Shown: positions 6,869 through 12,793, counted from the stretch's first letter. The stretch is 12,793 bases of DNA from an uncultured Clostridia bacterium (GCA_947627815.1 CANQXN010000038.1:1-12793); one strand, 5' to 3'. Notes: generated by a model from the sequence alone, not told the origin. Program-made: numbers and translations.

Positions 6869-7738
6869 ATGAAAACAAAACCAATCGGAAACGAATATTT
6901 TGACGGATGGTATTTCAAATGTCAAAAGGGGCAAAAGACCTTGGCCGTGATTCCGGCAATTCACAGAAGAGGGCGGGAAACGGTGGCAACCTTGCAGGTG
7001 ATTACCGAAACCGCGGCGTGGTCGCTGACATTTCCGGCAGATGCTTATCGCTCGTACGGAGCGCCGTTTCCCCTGCGGATCGGCGAAAACATTTTTTCCG
7101 AACGCGGTATGCGCCTGAAAATCCACCGTCCCGGCCTGTCGCTGGCGGGGCGGCTGACTTTTGGCGCGCTTTGCCCGCCTCGCTATGATATTATGGGGCC
7201 TTTCGCTCTCGTCCCCGGCATGGAATGTCGGCATCGGGTGGCCAGCATGTATCACACGGTAGACGTATGTCTGTGGCTGAACGGTCAAAAGCTCGACTTC
7301 AACGGGGCGCAGGGCTATCTGGAGGGGGACGCCGGCCGTTCTTTTCCCGAAGAATATGCCTGGACCCATTGCTTTTTCCCGGGCGGTTCTCTCATGCTCA
7401 GCGCCGCCTCGATCCCCTTGGGAAAACTGCGTTTTTCCGGCGTCATCGGCTTTGTTTTCATGAACGGACGGGAATATCGATTGGGTACCTATTTAGGCGC
7501 AAGGTTACTGATGAAGAATCAAGGCACGGTGGTGATCGGACAGGGCAGGGATCTTTTTTTGGCGCGGCTTTTGAAAAAGCGCGCCCTTGCCTTGCAGGCG
7601 CCGCAGGGCGGCCTTATGGCTCGTACCATCCGGGAAAGCGCGGCCTGTCGGACCTTTTACCGTTTTTATCACGATGGGCAATGTCTCCTCTCTTTGGACA
7701 GCCATCGGGCCTCGTTTGAATATGAATTTTCTGAATGA
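6869..7738 (+). CDS. Tocopherol-cyclase-family (PF14249-like) protein of unknown function
   Basis: A 289-residue protein without a signal peptide or membrane segments. It resembles the tocopherol cyclase-like proteins found in many Firmicutes: YFDGWYFK near the N-terminus (10-17), then GPFALVPGMECRH (110-122), HTVDVCLWLNG (129-139), and GYLEGDAGRSFPEEYAW (149-165). In plants the related enzyme cyclises a prenylquinol to a chromanol. Anaerobic Firmicutes make no tocopherol, so here the fold may bind or modify another lipid; this is unproven. The central motif, as I recall it for the family, is usually GYxExDWGRSFP; here the tryptophan is Ala155. The ATG at 6869 is preceded by a G-rich site (GGGGG, 6859-6863). 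The gene is divergent from the Rieske oxidoreductase, and the lipoprotein gene follows 87 bases later. Confidence 0.75.
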   Translation: MKTKPIGNEYFDGWYFKCQKGQKTLAVIPAIHRRGRETVATLQVITETAAWSLTFPADAYRSYGAPFPLRIGENIFSERGMRLKIHRPGLSLAGRLTFGALCPPRYDIMGPFALVPGMECRHRVASMYHTVDVCLWLNGQKLDFNGAQGYLEGDAGRSFPEEYAWTHCFFPGGSLMLSAASIPLGKLRFSGVIGFVFMNGREYRLGTYLGARLLMKNQGTVVIGQGRDLFLARLLKKRALALQAPQGGLMARTIRESAACRTFYRFYHDGQCLLSLDSHRASFEYEFSE

Positions 7739-7825
7739 AATATGAGGATTTTACCCAAAACGGTTGTATCATAGAGTGAAAAGATCGCGGCCGATGCCGC
7801 GGAATCAGGAAAGGATGTTGGATCC

Positions 7826-8314
7826 ATGAGGAAAAGAACGTTGAACCGCTCGGCGCGTTTGCCGCTTCTTTTGGCGAGCGTCCTGTGTATGGCGCTGCTT
7901 TTGTCTTTGCTGTCGGCCTGTACTGTCTTGCCTGCCGCCACCGAAAATACCGGCAGTGCGGGCGGCTCAGTCACTACTGAACCTGACACAATGTCCGGCT
8001 CTCTTGCCACGACCGGAACGGACAACACGGAGGGCGGCTCTGACGGCGTGACATATGCCTTGACCGTAGATGATCCCGACCAGCTGCTCTTGGAACGCCC
8101 CCAGGCCCGCTATCGTGCGGGGGAAACAGTGGCGTTGAAGGTGACGATTCTCATGCATGCCGATGTCGTTGTGACAGTCAACGGCGTGCCGCTGTCGTTT
8201 GAGGAAATTCACGATAAAAGCGTCGCCAGGGGTCTTGCCCATTACAACCTTTTTTCCTTTGTCATGCCGGCGGAAGATGTGACAGTAGTCTTGCGTGTTT
8301 CCGGCGGCATATAA
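7826..8314 (+). CDS. Small predicted lipoprotein
   Basis: A 162-residue exported protein of unknown function. It begins with a basic stretch (MRKRTLNRSAR), a hydrophobic core (about 12-30) and a lipobox, L29-S-A-C32, so Cys32 is the expected lipidation site and the product should sit on the outer face of the membrane. A Thr/Ser/Gly-rich linker (about 38-74) follows. The remaining 85 residues look like one small beta-sandwich domain, ending in FVMPAEDVTVVLRVSG. That ending resembles the F-x-MPAxDVTV closing strand common in clostridial surface repeat domains. The start is supported by AGGAAAGGA (7808 onward), about 11 bases upstream. A 6-bp hairpin (CGCGGC 7786-7791, GCCGCG 7796-7801) sits in the leader without a T-run, so it is not a terminator. 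A strong terminator lies just downstream. Confidence 0.75.
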   Translation: MRKRTLNRSARLPLLLASVLCMALLLSLLSACTVLPAATENTGSAGGSVTTEPDTMSGSLATTGTDNTEGGSDGVTYALTVDDPDQLLLERPQARYRAGETVALKVTILMHADVVVTVNGVPLSFEEIHDKSVARGLAHYNLFSFVMPAEDVTVVLRVSGGI

Positions 8315-8330
8315 ATCTTGCATCTCCCAA

Positions 8331-8359
8331 CGGGTCTGACAAGGTCAGATCCGTTTTTT
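8331..8359 (+). terminator. Intrinsic terminator after the lipoprotein gene
   Basis: CGGGTCTGAC (8331-8340), loop AAG and GTCAGATCCG (8344-8353) form a 10-bp stem with one G-U pair. TTTTTT (8354-8359) follows. It lies 17 bases beyond the lipoprotein stop, and the next promoter begins two bases later. Confidence 0.9.
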
Positions 8360-8360
8360 C

Positions 8361-8389
8361 TTGCATTTTTCATCGCTTTGTGTTACAAT
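8361..8389 (+). promoter_or_regulatory. Sigma-A type promoter for the queG-like/ldh unit
   Basis: TTGCAT (8361-8366), a 17-base spacer and TACAAT (8384-8389), with an extended -10 TGT just before it. Transcription would start near 8396, about 27 bases before the ATG at 8423 and shortly before the AAGGAGGG ribosome binding site (8408-8415). It directly follows the preceding terminator. Confidence 0.85.
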
Positions 8390-8422
8390 AGCGGCAAGAG
8401 ACGGAAAAAGGAGGGTAAAACC

Positions 8423-9259
8423 ATGAAACCGGCGTTTGCAGCGATTTTCAAAAAAGCGGGGCTCGCGTATGCCGAGGCGATCCCCTTTTCGGTCTGCCGG
8501 ATGATTAACGGCGCCAAATTGCATACACTTTCTTTTGCGCCCAAGACGGCGATGATGATGGCGGTCCCCTATTTTGTGGATCTGCCCGCCGACGCCAACC
8601 TCTCCCTCTATGCCATGGCGGAGGACTATCATCTCTTCTTCCGTGAGCTGTCGCGGGGCTTGATCCAGAAATTGTCAGCGCTTGCGCCTACGGCACAGTT
8701 TGCCGCCTTTGCCGATGCCTCCCCGATTGACGAGCGCGATGCCGCTTTGCGGGCGGGTCTTGGCGTTTTGGGGCGTCACGGCCTTGTGATAACCGAGAAA
8801 TACGCTTCCTTTGTCTTTTTGGGTGAGATTCTGACCGATCTGGCCTTTGAAGAGATCGGCGACCGCGCGCCGACCGAACCCCGTCTTTGCGAGGGCTGCG
8901 GCGCCTGCCTTGCGGCATGCCCCAAAAAGGATCTCTGCCTGTCCGCCTTGACGCAGAAAAAAGGGGAGCTTTCCGCCGAGGAAGCCGCCGAGATTCGGGC
9001 GCTGGGGTCGGCCTGGGGCTGTGATCTTTGTCAGCTGGCCTGCCCCCACACCGCGTGCGCCGAAGAGACGCCCTTTTCCTTTTTCCGCGAAAACCGAATC
9101 ACGCACCTCGACCGTGAGGTCGTGGCGGCGATGCCGAACGCCCTTTTCAAGCGGCGCGCCTTTGCCTGGCGCGGCCGCGCGACGCTGCTGCGCAATTTAG
9201 CCCTCCTTGCCGCCCCCGGGACAGAGCAAACGCCCCTCCCGACAGAAAAAGAGCCTTGA
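8423..9259 (+). CDS. QueG-like protein (epoxyqueuosine reductase family) with two [4Fe-4S] clusters
   Basis: A 278-residue iron-sulfur protein of the epoxyqueuosine reductase family. QueG uses cobalamin and two [4Fe-4S] clusters in the last step of queuosine tRNA modification. The catalytic segment ADASPIDERDAALRAGLG (97-114) contains Asp98 at the place of the conserved QueG aspartate, followed by GRHGLVITEKYASFVFLGEI (117-136). The eight cluster cysteines are C156, C159, C162 and C166 (followed by P167), then C172, C200, C203 and C207, in the same order as QueG. It is shorter than typical QueG (310-380 residues) and lacks a HEAT-like C-terminal extension, so a related reductase with another substrate is possible. 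The ATG is fixed by AAGGAGGG seven bases upstream; a longer upstream frame would cross the terminator and promoter. It is probably co-transcribed with ldh, 70 bases downstream. Confidence 0.82.
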   Translation: MKPAFAAIFKKAGLAYAEAIPFSVCRMINGAKLHTLSFAPKTAMMMAVPYFVDLPADANLSLYAMAEDYHLFFRELSRGLIQKLSALAPTAQFAAFADASPIDERDAALRAGLGVLGRHGLVITEKYASFVFLGEILTDLAFEEIGDRAPTEPRLCEGCGACLAACPKKDLCLSALTQKKGELSAEEAAEIRALGSAWGCDLCQLACPHTACAEETPFSFFRENRITHLDREVVAAMPNALFKRRAFAWRGRATLLRNLALLAAPGTEQTPLPTEKEP

Positions 9260-9329
9260 TCGGGCATAAAATGGGAAAAAACGGGAAGACTGTTGACACC
9301 CTGATCTTGCTCTGGGAGGAGGACGGTTT

Positions 9330-10304
9330 ATGAATTACTATTGCGATAAACGAAAAGTCGCGCTGGTGGGCGCCGGGCTTGTGGGGATGTCTTTTGCCTA
9401 TGCCTTGATGATCAGCAACGCCGTGGACGAGCTTCTGATCATCGATATCGACCGGAAAAAGGCCGAAGGCGAGGCCATGGACTTGAATCACGGGCTGGCT
9501 TTTTCCGGCGGCCACATGAAGATTGCCGCCGGCGATTATGAAGGGGTGCGGGATGCCGATCTTGTGGTGATTGCCGCCGGCGTGGCGCAAAAGCCGGGGG
9601 AATCGCGCATCGCGCTTCTGCGCCGCAACGCCCGCATTGTCACTTCCGTGGCAGAGAGCTGCGACAGAGCCGGTTTTGACGGCATCTTTCTGATCGCCAC
9701 CAATCCCGTGGATCTGATGACCGACCTGGTGCGGCGGCATACCGGATTTCCGCCAAACCGCGTGATCGGCAGCGGTACCGGCCTGGATTCCGCCCGGCTT
9801 CGCTTTCTGTTGGGACAGTATTTCGGCGTAGATCCGCGCAACATTCACGCCTATGTCATGGGCGAACACGGCGATTCCGAGTTTGTGCCATGGTCGCAGG
9901 CCATGGTATCGACCCGTCCGGTTCTGCGTCTCGTAAACGACAGGAACAACAATTTCAATTTCGATGAACTCTATGAAATCGAGGCCGAGGTGCGCGGCGC
10001 GGCGCAGAAGATCATCGAGTGCAAAGGCGCTACCTATTACGGCATCGGCATGGCCGTACTGCGGCTTGTCAAGGCGATTTTCGGCAACGAGCGCAGTATT
10101 CTGACGGCGTCCGCGATGTTGAACGGAGAGTACGGCGAAAACGATGTTTATGTCGGTGTCCCCTGCATCATCGGCAGGGAAGGCGTCGTCGCCGTTGTGG
10201 AGACCGATCTTACCCCGGAAGAACAGGACAAACTCTCGCAATCCTGCGATTTTTTGCGCTCGGTTCGGCGGGAGATTCTGCGCACCGATCCCACGGCGGT
10301 TTAA
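9330..10304 (+). CDS. ldh: L-lactate dehydrogenase (NAD-dependent, fructose-1,6-bisphosphate-regulated type)
   Basis: A 324-residue enzyme that reduces pyruvate to L-lactate with NADH in the cytoplasm, regenerating NAD during fermentation. It has the nucleotide-binding GAGLVG (14-19) and Asp39. The specificity loop AQKPGESR has Gln87 (Gln102 in standard numbering), which selects lactate over malate, and Arg93 (Arg109). Asn125 follows, then D153-SAR156 (Asp168/Arg171) and the catalytic His180 (His195, GEHGDSE). Arg158 and His173 match the allosteric fructose-1,6-bisphosphate ligands Arg173 and His188, so activation by that sugar is likely. GGGAGGAGG (9314-9322) lies seven bases before the ATG. 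A TTGACA at 9293 has no matching -10, so transcription most likely comes from the promoter at 8361. A strong terminator follows. Confidence 0.95.
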   Translation: MNYYCDKRKVALVGAGLVGMSFAYALMISNAVDELLIIDIDRKKAEGEAMDLNHGLAFSGGHMKIAAGDYEGVRDADLVVIAAGVAQKPGESRIALLRRNARIVTSVAESCDRAGFDGIFLIATNPVDLMTDLVRRHTGFPPNRVIGSGTGLDSARLRFLLGQYFGVDPRNIHAYVMGEHGDSEFVPWSQAMVSTRPVLRLVNDRNNNFNFDELYEIEAEVRGAAQKIIECKGATYYGIGMAVLRLVKAIFGNERSILTASAMLNGEYGENDVYVGVPCIIGREGVVAVVETDLTPEEQDKLSQSCDFLRSVRREILRTDPTAV

Positions 10305-10314
10305 GAGAGCAAGC

Positions 10315-10353
10315 AAGGCGGTCAAAGCCCCGACGCGGCTTTGACCGCCTTTT
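10315..10353 (+). terminator. Intrinsic terminator after ldh
   Basis: AAGGCGGTCAAAGCC (10315-10329) and GGCTTTGACCGCCTT (10337-10351) form a perfect 15-bp stem with a 7-base loop. TTTT spans 10350-10353. The T-run is short but the stem is very stable. It begins 10 bases after the ldh stop. Confidence 0.88.
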
Positions 10354-10397
10354 CCCGCCCGCCTCGCTCCTGTTTTTCCGCCCGCCCCGATCCGCCC

Positions 10398-10426
10398 TTG
10401 ACAAATCGCCCGCTTTGTGTTAAAAT
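10398..10426 (+). promoter_or_regulatory. Near-consensus sigma-A promoter for the Nudix gene
   Basis: TTGACA (10398-10403), a 17-base spacer and TAAAAT (10421-10426), with an extended -10 TGT before it. The predicted transcript start is near 10433, giving a leader of about 46 bases. This helps exclude the longer upstream reading frame, which would start at 10341 within the terminator. Confidence 0.9.
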
Positions 10427-10478
10427 ACAACAAAAGGCAAATAGGTCGATAAAAACCAAGGACGGGAGGCGAGTTTTT

Positions 10479-10991
10479 TTGCGTGAGCTTTGGGATGTCT
10501 ACGGGGAAAATTTCCAGAAGATCCCCGGCCGGATTGCCGTGCGCGGCAAACATGACTTGGGCATGAACGAATATCATCTCGTGGTTTACGCGTGGATTTT
10601 CGCTTTCGACGGTCGGGTTTTGATTTCCAGGCGCCAAAAAGGGCGCTCGTTCGGCGGCGCGTGGGAATGTCCCGCCGGCTGCGCCAAACAGGGGGAATCT
10701 TCGCAGGACGCCGTTTTGAGGGAAGTGGAAGAGGAACTTGGCGTCCGGCTCGATCCTGCCGCCGGCGAGCTTTTTTGCCGCTATAAGCGGCGCTTTCCGA
10801 TGGGCGCCAAGGCAATCTGCGATGTCTGGGTGTTCAAGCATCCCCTTTGCCGCGAAGAACTGGTGCTGCAAAAAGAAGAGGTGTGCGATGTGCAGATCAT
10901 CTCTCCCGCCGAACTTTTGTCCATGCAGCGCGCCGGCGCGTTCCGGCGGCGCTACCCCTACATGGAAGAGATGATTGCCCAGCATTCCTGA
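10479..10991 (+). CDS. Nudix hydrolase
   Basis: A 170-residue Nudix-fold enzyme; the family hydrolyses nucleoside diphosphates linked to another moiety, and the substrate here cannot be told. The Nudix box is complete at 67-89: G67-x5-E73-x7-R81-E82-V-x-E85-E86-x-G88-V. The N-terminal RELWDVYGENF and the EYHLVVYAWIF segment place it among the Nudix proteins related to the isopentenyl-diphosphate isomerase fold, a group often annotated as generic Nudix hydrolases. The start is TTG at 10479: GGGAGG (10464-10469) lies nine bases upstream, the promoter at 10398-10426 is just before it, and no ATG or GTG exists in frame between promoter and TTG. It forms a single-gene unit with its own promoter and terminator. 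Confidence 0.87.
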   Translation: MRELWDVYGENFQKIPGRIAVRGKHDLGMNEYHLVVYAWIFAFDGRVLISRRQKGRSFGGAWECPAGCAKQGESSQDAVLREVEEELGVRLDPAAGELFCRYKRRFPMGAKAICDVWVFKHPLCREELVLQKEEVCDVQIISPAELLSMQRAGAFRRRYPYMEEMIAQHS

Positions 10992-11026
10992 TCCTTTGCC
11001 AAACAAGACAGTTGATGTAAAGAGAC

Positions 11027-11064
11027 AAAAAAAAGACCCGCCTGCGCTTGGCAGGCGGGTTTTT
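11027..11064. terminator. Bidirectional intrinsic terminator between the Nudix gene and spoVM
   Basis: ACCCGCCTGC (11036-11045), a 5-base loop and GCAGGCGGGT (11051-11060) form a perfect 10-bp stem. TTTTT (11060-11064) follows on the plus strand and eight A (11027-11034) precede it, giving a U-run for the minus strand. It sits between the convergent Nudix stop (10991) and the spoVM stop (11069). Confidence 0.92.
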
Positions 11065-11068
11065 ATGT

Positions 11069-11164
11069 TCAGGAATGTTTTTCGGCCACCGGCTTTTTGA
11101 TTTTGAAGATTTTGCGTAACAGGGGTTTTAAAAGCCGCGGCGCTTTGACAGTGACAATTTTCAT
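11069..11164 (-). CDS. spoVM: Stage V sporulation protein M (SpoVM), 31 residues
   Basis: A very short gene whose product begins MKIVTVKAPRLLKPLLRKIF and continues with KIKKPVAEKHS. It matches SpoVM, the amphipathic helix peptide that recognises the convex forespore membrane and anchors SpoIVA to start spore-coat assembly. Compared with Bacillus subtilis SpoVM (26 residues), the pattern MK-xxx-hydrophobic-K7-x-P9 is kept, including Pro9, followed by alternating basic and hydrophobic residues and a basic C-terminus. This version is five residues longer, with a charged tail. AGAAAGG (11172-11178, minus strand) lies seven bases before the ATG. It is 100 bases downstream of rsgA on the same strand and ends at a bidirectional terminator. 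In Bacillus, spoVM likewise lies close downstream of rsgA. Its presence implies endospore formation. Confidence 0.88.
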   Translation of the reverse strand: MKIVTVKAPRLLKPLLRKIFKIKKPVAEKHS

Positions 11165-11264
11165 GTGTAAACCTTTCTGCGGCCGAGCCGCCCGATGGGG
11201 AATGCCGTTCATAGGCAGTATATGCGCAAAGCGCTTTTTCGGTCATGCCCGTTTTTATCCGCCG

Positions 11265-12185
11265 TTATTTTTTGTCCCACGGGTTTTTGTTTTTCAGAAT
11301 CCCGTAGAGCGTGACATAGCTTTCGTGCCGGCTTTGGGGAATGTCGCCCCGGGCGACCGCTTCGACAATGGCGCAGCCCTCCTCGCAAAGATGGGTGCAG
11401 CGCGTATAGCGGCAGCGGCCGAAATAGGGAGAAAATTCACGAAAGGTGTAGGGCAACTCTTCTTTGGAAAAGAAATCGAAGCGCTGAAAATCCAGCATGG
11501 AAAAGCCGGGGGTATCGGCGAGAAAGCCCTGGCCGTCGGTATGGCAAAGAGAAGAGAGCGGGAAGAGCTCGGCATGCCGCGTAGTGTGCCGCCCCCTGCC
11601 GATTTTCGGGGAAACCGTTCCGGTTTGCAGCGACAGCGCGGGAAACAGACGGTTGACCAGCGTGGACTTGCCGGCGCCGGATACGCCGGCAAACGCAGAT
11701 ATTTTGTCTTTGGCGTTTTGCAGGAGGTACTGCCGCAAAAAGGCGACGCCCTCTTCCTCGTCTAAGGCGAGCAAGAAGGTGGGATAGGTCTTTTGATACA
11801 CCGCTGCCAAGCGCTCGGATTCCTCCCGGTCGAGATCGCCTTTGGTAATGACGATCACCGGCTGGATGGACAAAGATTCCGCAATGGCGATGAGCTTGTC
11901 CAGCGTGAAGAGGTCTGGCGCGGGATCTTTGGTCGGCAGGATGCAGAAAAGCATATCGATATTGGCAAGCGGCGGGCGGATCAGAATGTTTTTGCGCGGC
12001 TCAATGGCCTCGATGACGCCGCCTTTTTGCGCGTCCCACGCGACAGTGACCAGATCGCCCACGGCGGGCGCTTCTTTTTGGTGGCGAAACGCCCCTTTGG
12101 CGCGGCAGGAAATCGCTCCCTGCGGGGTGAGAATTTCATACAGCCCCCCCAAGCCCTTGACAATGCGTCCTTTTCTTGTTTCCAT
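11265..12185 (-). CDS. rsgA: Ribosome small-subunit biogenesis GTPase RsgA (YloQ/EngC)
   Basis: A 306-residue circularly permuted GTPase that checks late maturation of the 30S subunit. An N-terminal OB-fold (about 1-68) binds ribosomal RNA. The G motifs come in permuted order: G4 TKGD (114-117), G1 GVSGAGKS (167-174), G2 around T201-T202 (GRHTTRH) and G3 DTPG (224-227). The C-terminal zinc knuckle is C258-x4-C263-x-H265-x5-C271. G4 reads TKGD rather than NKxD, which is tolerated in the family. The ATG at 12185 is preceded by a modest GGAAAA site about eight bases upstream and by a good promoter (12218-12246). spoVM lies downstream on the same strand with no terminator between them. The gene diverges from the PHP-domain gene. 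Confidence 0.95.
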   Translation of the reverse strand: METRKGRIVKGLGGLYEILTPQGAISCRAKGAFRHQKEAPAVGDLVTVAWDAQKGGVIEAIEPRKNILIRPPLANIDMLFCILPTKDPAPDLFTLDKLIAIAESLSIQPVIVITKGDLDREESERLAAVYQKTYPTFLLALDEEEGVAFLRQYLLQNAKDKISAFAGVSGAGKSTLVNRLFPALSLQTGTVSPKIGRGRHTTRHAELFPLSSLCHTDGQGFLADTPGFSMLDFQRFDFFSKEELPYTFREFSPYFGRCRYTRCTHLCEEGCAIVEAVARGDIPQSRHESYVTLYGILKNKNPWDKK

Positions 12186-12217
12186 AGATTTTTCCGTTCT
12201 TTGTAGTCTTCACGGAC

Positions 12218-12246
12218 ATTATAATAAAATTTGGGGGCGTTGGCAA
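12218..12246 (-). promoter_or_regulatory. Sigma-A promoter of rsgA
   Basis: Read on the minus strand: TTGCCA (12246-12241), a 17-base spacer and a perfect TATAAT (12223-12218). Transcription would start near 12211, giving a leader of about 25 bases before the ATG at 12185. Confidence 0.87.
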
Positions 12247-12264
12247 GGTTTTTTGAAAAAGTTC

Positions 12265-12293
12265 TTGAAATAAAAAGCGATTTGTTGTAGAAT
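12265..12293 (+). promoter_or_regulatory. Sigma-A promoter of the PHP-domain gene
   Basis: TTGAAA (12265-12270), a 17-base spacer and TAGAAT (12288-12293). Transcription would start near 12300, about 28 bases before the ATG at 12328. It stands back to back with the rsgA promoter, with only 18 bases between the two -35 boxes. Confidence 0.85.
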
Positions 12294-12327
12294 AAAAACA
12301 GAAGTAAACGAGAAAGACAGGCTGATT

Positions 12328-12793
12328 ATGAAAATCGATCTGCATGTACATACCTCTGAAGTCAGCGCTTGCGGCATGATGTCCGCAGAGGAGACGGTGC
12401 ACCGCTATGCCGAGGCGGGCTATGACGCCGTCGTCATTACCAACCATTTTGCCAAATATAACAGCGACCGCTTTGCCGCCGCCGGCTTTGATTTTTTCAC
12501 CAAATACCAAGAGGGGCTTCTCCTTGCCAAAGAGGCGGGCAAACGGCACGGCCTCAAAATTTTCGGCGGCTATGAACTGCGCTTTAACGGCAGCGACAAC
12601 GACTATCTGGTTTACGGTATGCCGGATGACATCGCCTGCCGCTGTGACGAGCTTTTTGCGATGAATCCCGCCTCCTTTTCGGCGCTTGCCAAAGAAAACG
12701 GCTTTCTCTTCTACCAGGCGCATCCCTTTCGCAACGGTATGCGGATTACCAATCCCGCCTGCCTGTTCGGCATAGAAGTGCGAAACGGCAATC
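12328..12793 (+). CDS. PHP-domain metal-dependent phosphoesterase, 5' part of gene
   Basis: 155 complete codons are visible and the frame is still open at the window end. The N-terminus MKIDLHVHTSEVSACG carries the HxH metal motif (H6, H8) of the polymerase and histidinol phosphatase (PHP) fold. VVITNH (about 36-41) gives a second motif histidine, and QAHPFR further on gives another. Such proteins are trinuclear metal phosphoesterases or nucleases; the substrate cannot be read from this part. The ATG at 12328 has only a weak upstream site (CAGG, 12318-12321), but it follows a good promoter and the HxH motif lies at the usual distance from the start. It could belong to the stand-alone PHP phosphoesterases or be the N-terminus of a longer protein. 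Confidence 0.85.
   Translation, partial: MKIDLHVHTSEVSACGMMSAEETVHRYAEAGYDAVVITNHFAKYNSDRFAAAGFDFFTKYQEGLLLAKEAGKRHGLKIFGGYELRFNGSDNDYLVYGMPDDIACRCDELFAMNPASFSALAKENGFLFYQAHPFRNGMRITNPACLFGIEVRNGN

Noticed and set aside
7786..7801. CGCGGC-CGAT-GCCGCG hairpin as a terminator of the tocopherol-cyclase-like gene
   Set aside because: There is no T-run after it, and it sits immediately before the lipoprotein ribosome binding site; at most a leader hairpin.
8318..8422. 35-residue N-terminal extension of the QueG-like protein
   Set aside because: It would be translated from within the terminator and promoter; the ATG at 8423 has a near-perfect ribosome binding site.
9293..9298. TTGACA upstream of ldh as a promoter -35
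   Set aside because: The sequence 16-18 bases downstream is the G-rich ribosome binding site, with no -10 match.
9330..10304. Malate dehydrogenase as an alternative for the lactate dehydrogenase
   Set aside because: The specificity residue is Gln (AQKPGESR), not the Arg of malate dehydrogenases, and the fructose-bisphosphate site residues are present.
10341..10478. Longer N-terminus for the Nudix protein starting at an ATG at 10341
   Set aside because: That start lies inside the terminator hairpin of ldh, upstream of the Nudix promoter, and gives a non-conserved Pro/Arg-rich leader.
11217..11224. CATATACT on the minus strand between rsgA and spoVM as a sigma-E -10 box
   Set aside because: It partly matches the sigma-E -10 pattern, and spoVM is sigma-E controlled in Bacillus, but no acceptable -35 is found at the right distance. 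Not called.
11228..11237. Palindrome AAAGCGCTTT between rsgA and spoVM
   Set aside because: Ten bases of symmetry with no spacer is too short to support an operator or terminator, and it lacks a second copy in the window.
9147..11246. Open frame of 699 codons on the minus strand
   Set aside because: It lies antisense to the lactate dehydrogenase and Nudix genes, runs through two intrinsic terminators and a promoter, overlaps spoVM in another frame, has no good ribosome binding site and resembles no protein family. It is a product of biased codon use on the other strand.

Overview
This window most likely comes from the chromosome of an endospore-forming anaerobic Firmicute of the Clostridia type. 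By eye the G+C content is moderate to high, in the mid-fifties. Five things support this: a two-gene 2-hydroxyacyl-CoA dehydratase/activase system, a fermentative fructose-1,6-bisphosphate-type L-lactate dehydrogenase, strong AGGAGG-like ribosome binding sites, compact sigma-A promoters and, most tellingly, a 31-codon spoVM gene beside rsgA. I cannot name the genus. I see no rRNA, tRNA, CRISPR array, insertion sequence or phage gene. The region reads as ordinary, tightly packed chromosome.

Layout. (1) Bases 1-4473, plus strand: a translationally coupled operon that begins outside the window. It holds the 3' part of a 2-hydroxyacyl-CoA dehydratase (HgdB-like) gene, a 979-residue double-ATPase activase and a PlsY-type glycerol-3-phosphate acyltransferase. 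Neighbours are joined by 4-base ATGA overlaps. (2) Bases 4601-5323, plus: a RadC-family protein whose start codon and ribosome binding site lie in the loop of a perfect 10-bp inverted repeat. (3) A bidirectional terminator at about 5346-5377 separates radC from a convergent minus-strand FAD/Rieske oxidoreductase of the YhfW type (5382-6698). (4) Divergent from it are a tocopherol-cyclase-family protein (6869-7738) and a small lipoprotein (7826-8314), ended by a strong terminator. (5) A sigma-A promoter directly behind that terminator drives a QueG-like double [4Fe-4S] protein and L-lactate dehydrogenase, ended by a 15-bp-stem terminator. (6) A second, near-consensus promoter drives a Nudix hydrolase that begins at TTG. 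(7) A bidirectional terminator at 11036-11064 separates it from a minus-strand rsgA-spoVM pair. (8) A divergent promoter region at 12218-12293 serves rsgA leftward and a PHP-domain gene rightward. The PHP gene runs off the window.

How the genes work together. The first operon couples a radical-type dehydratase/activator pair of unknown substrate to membrane phospholipid synthesis. The queG-like/ldh pair and the Nudix gene are separate terminator-to-promoter units. rsgA (30S subunit maturation) with spoVM (spore-coat anchoring peptide) recalls the rsgA-rpe-thiN-spoVM neighbourhood of Bacillus. I found no wholly new multi-gene system. The points most worth a second look are the split and reordered dehydratase/activase, the long SpoVM, the tocopherol-cyclase-like protein with an altered core motif, and the hairpin around the radC start.
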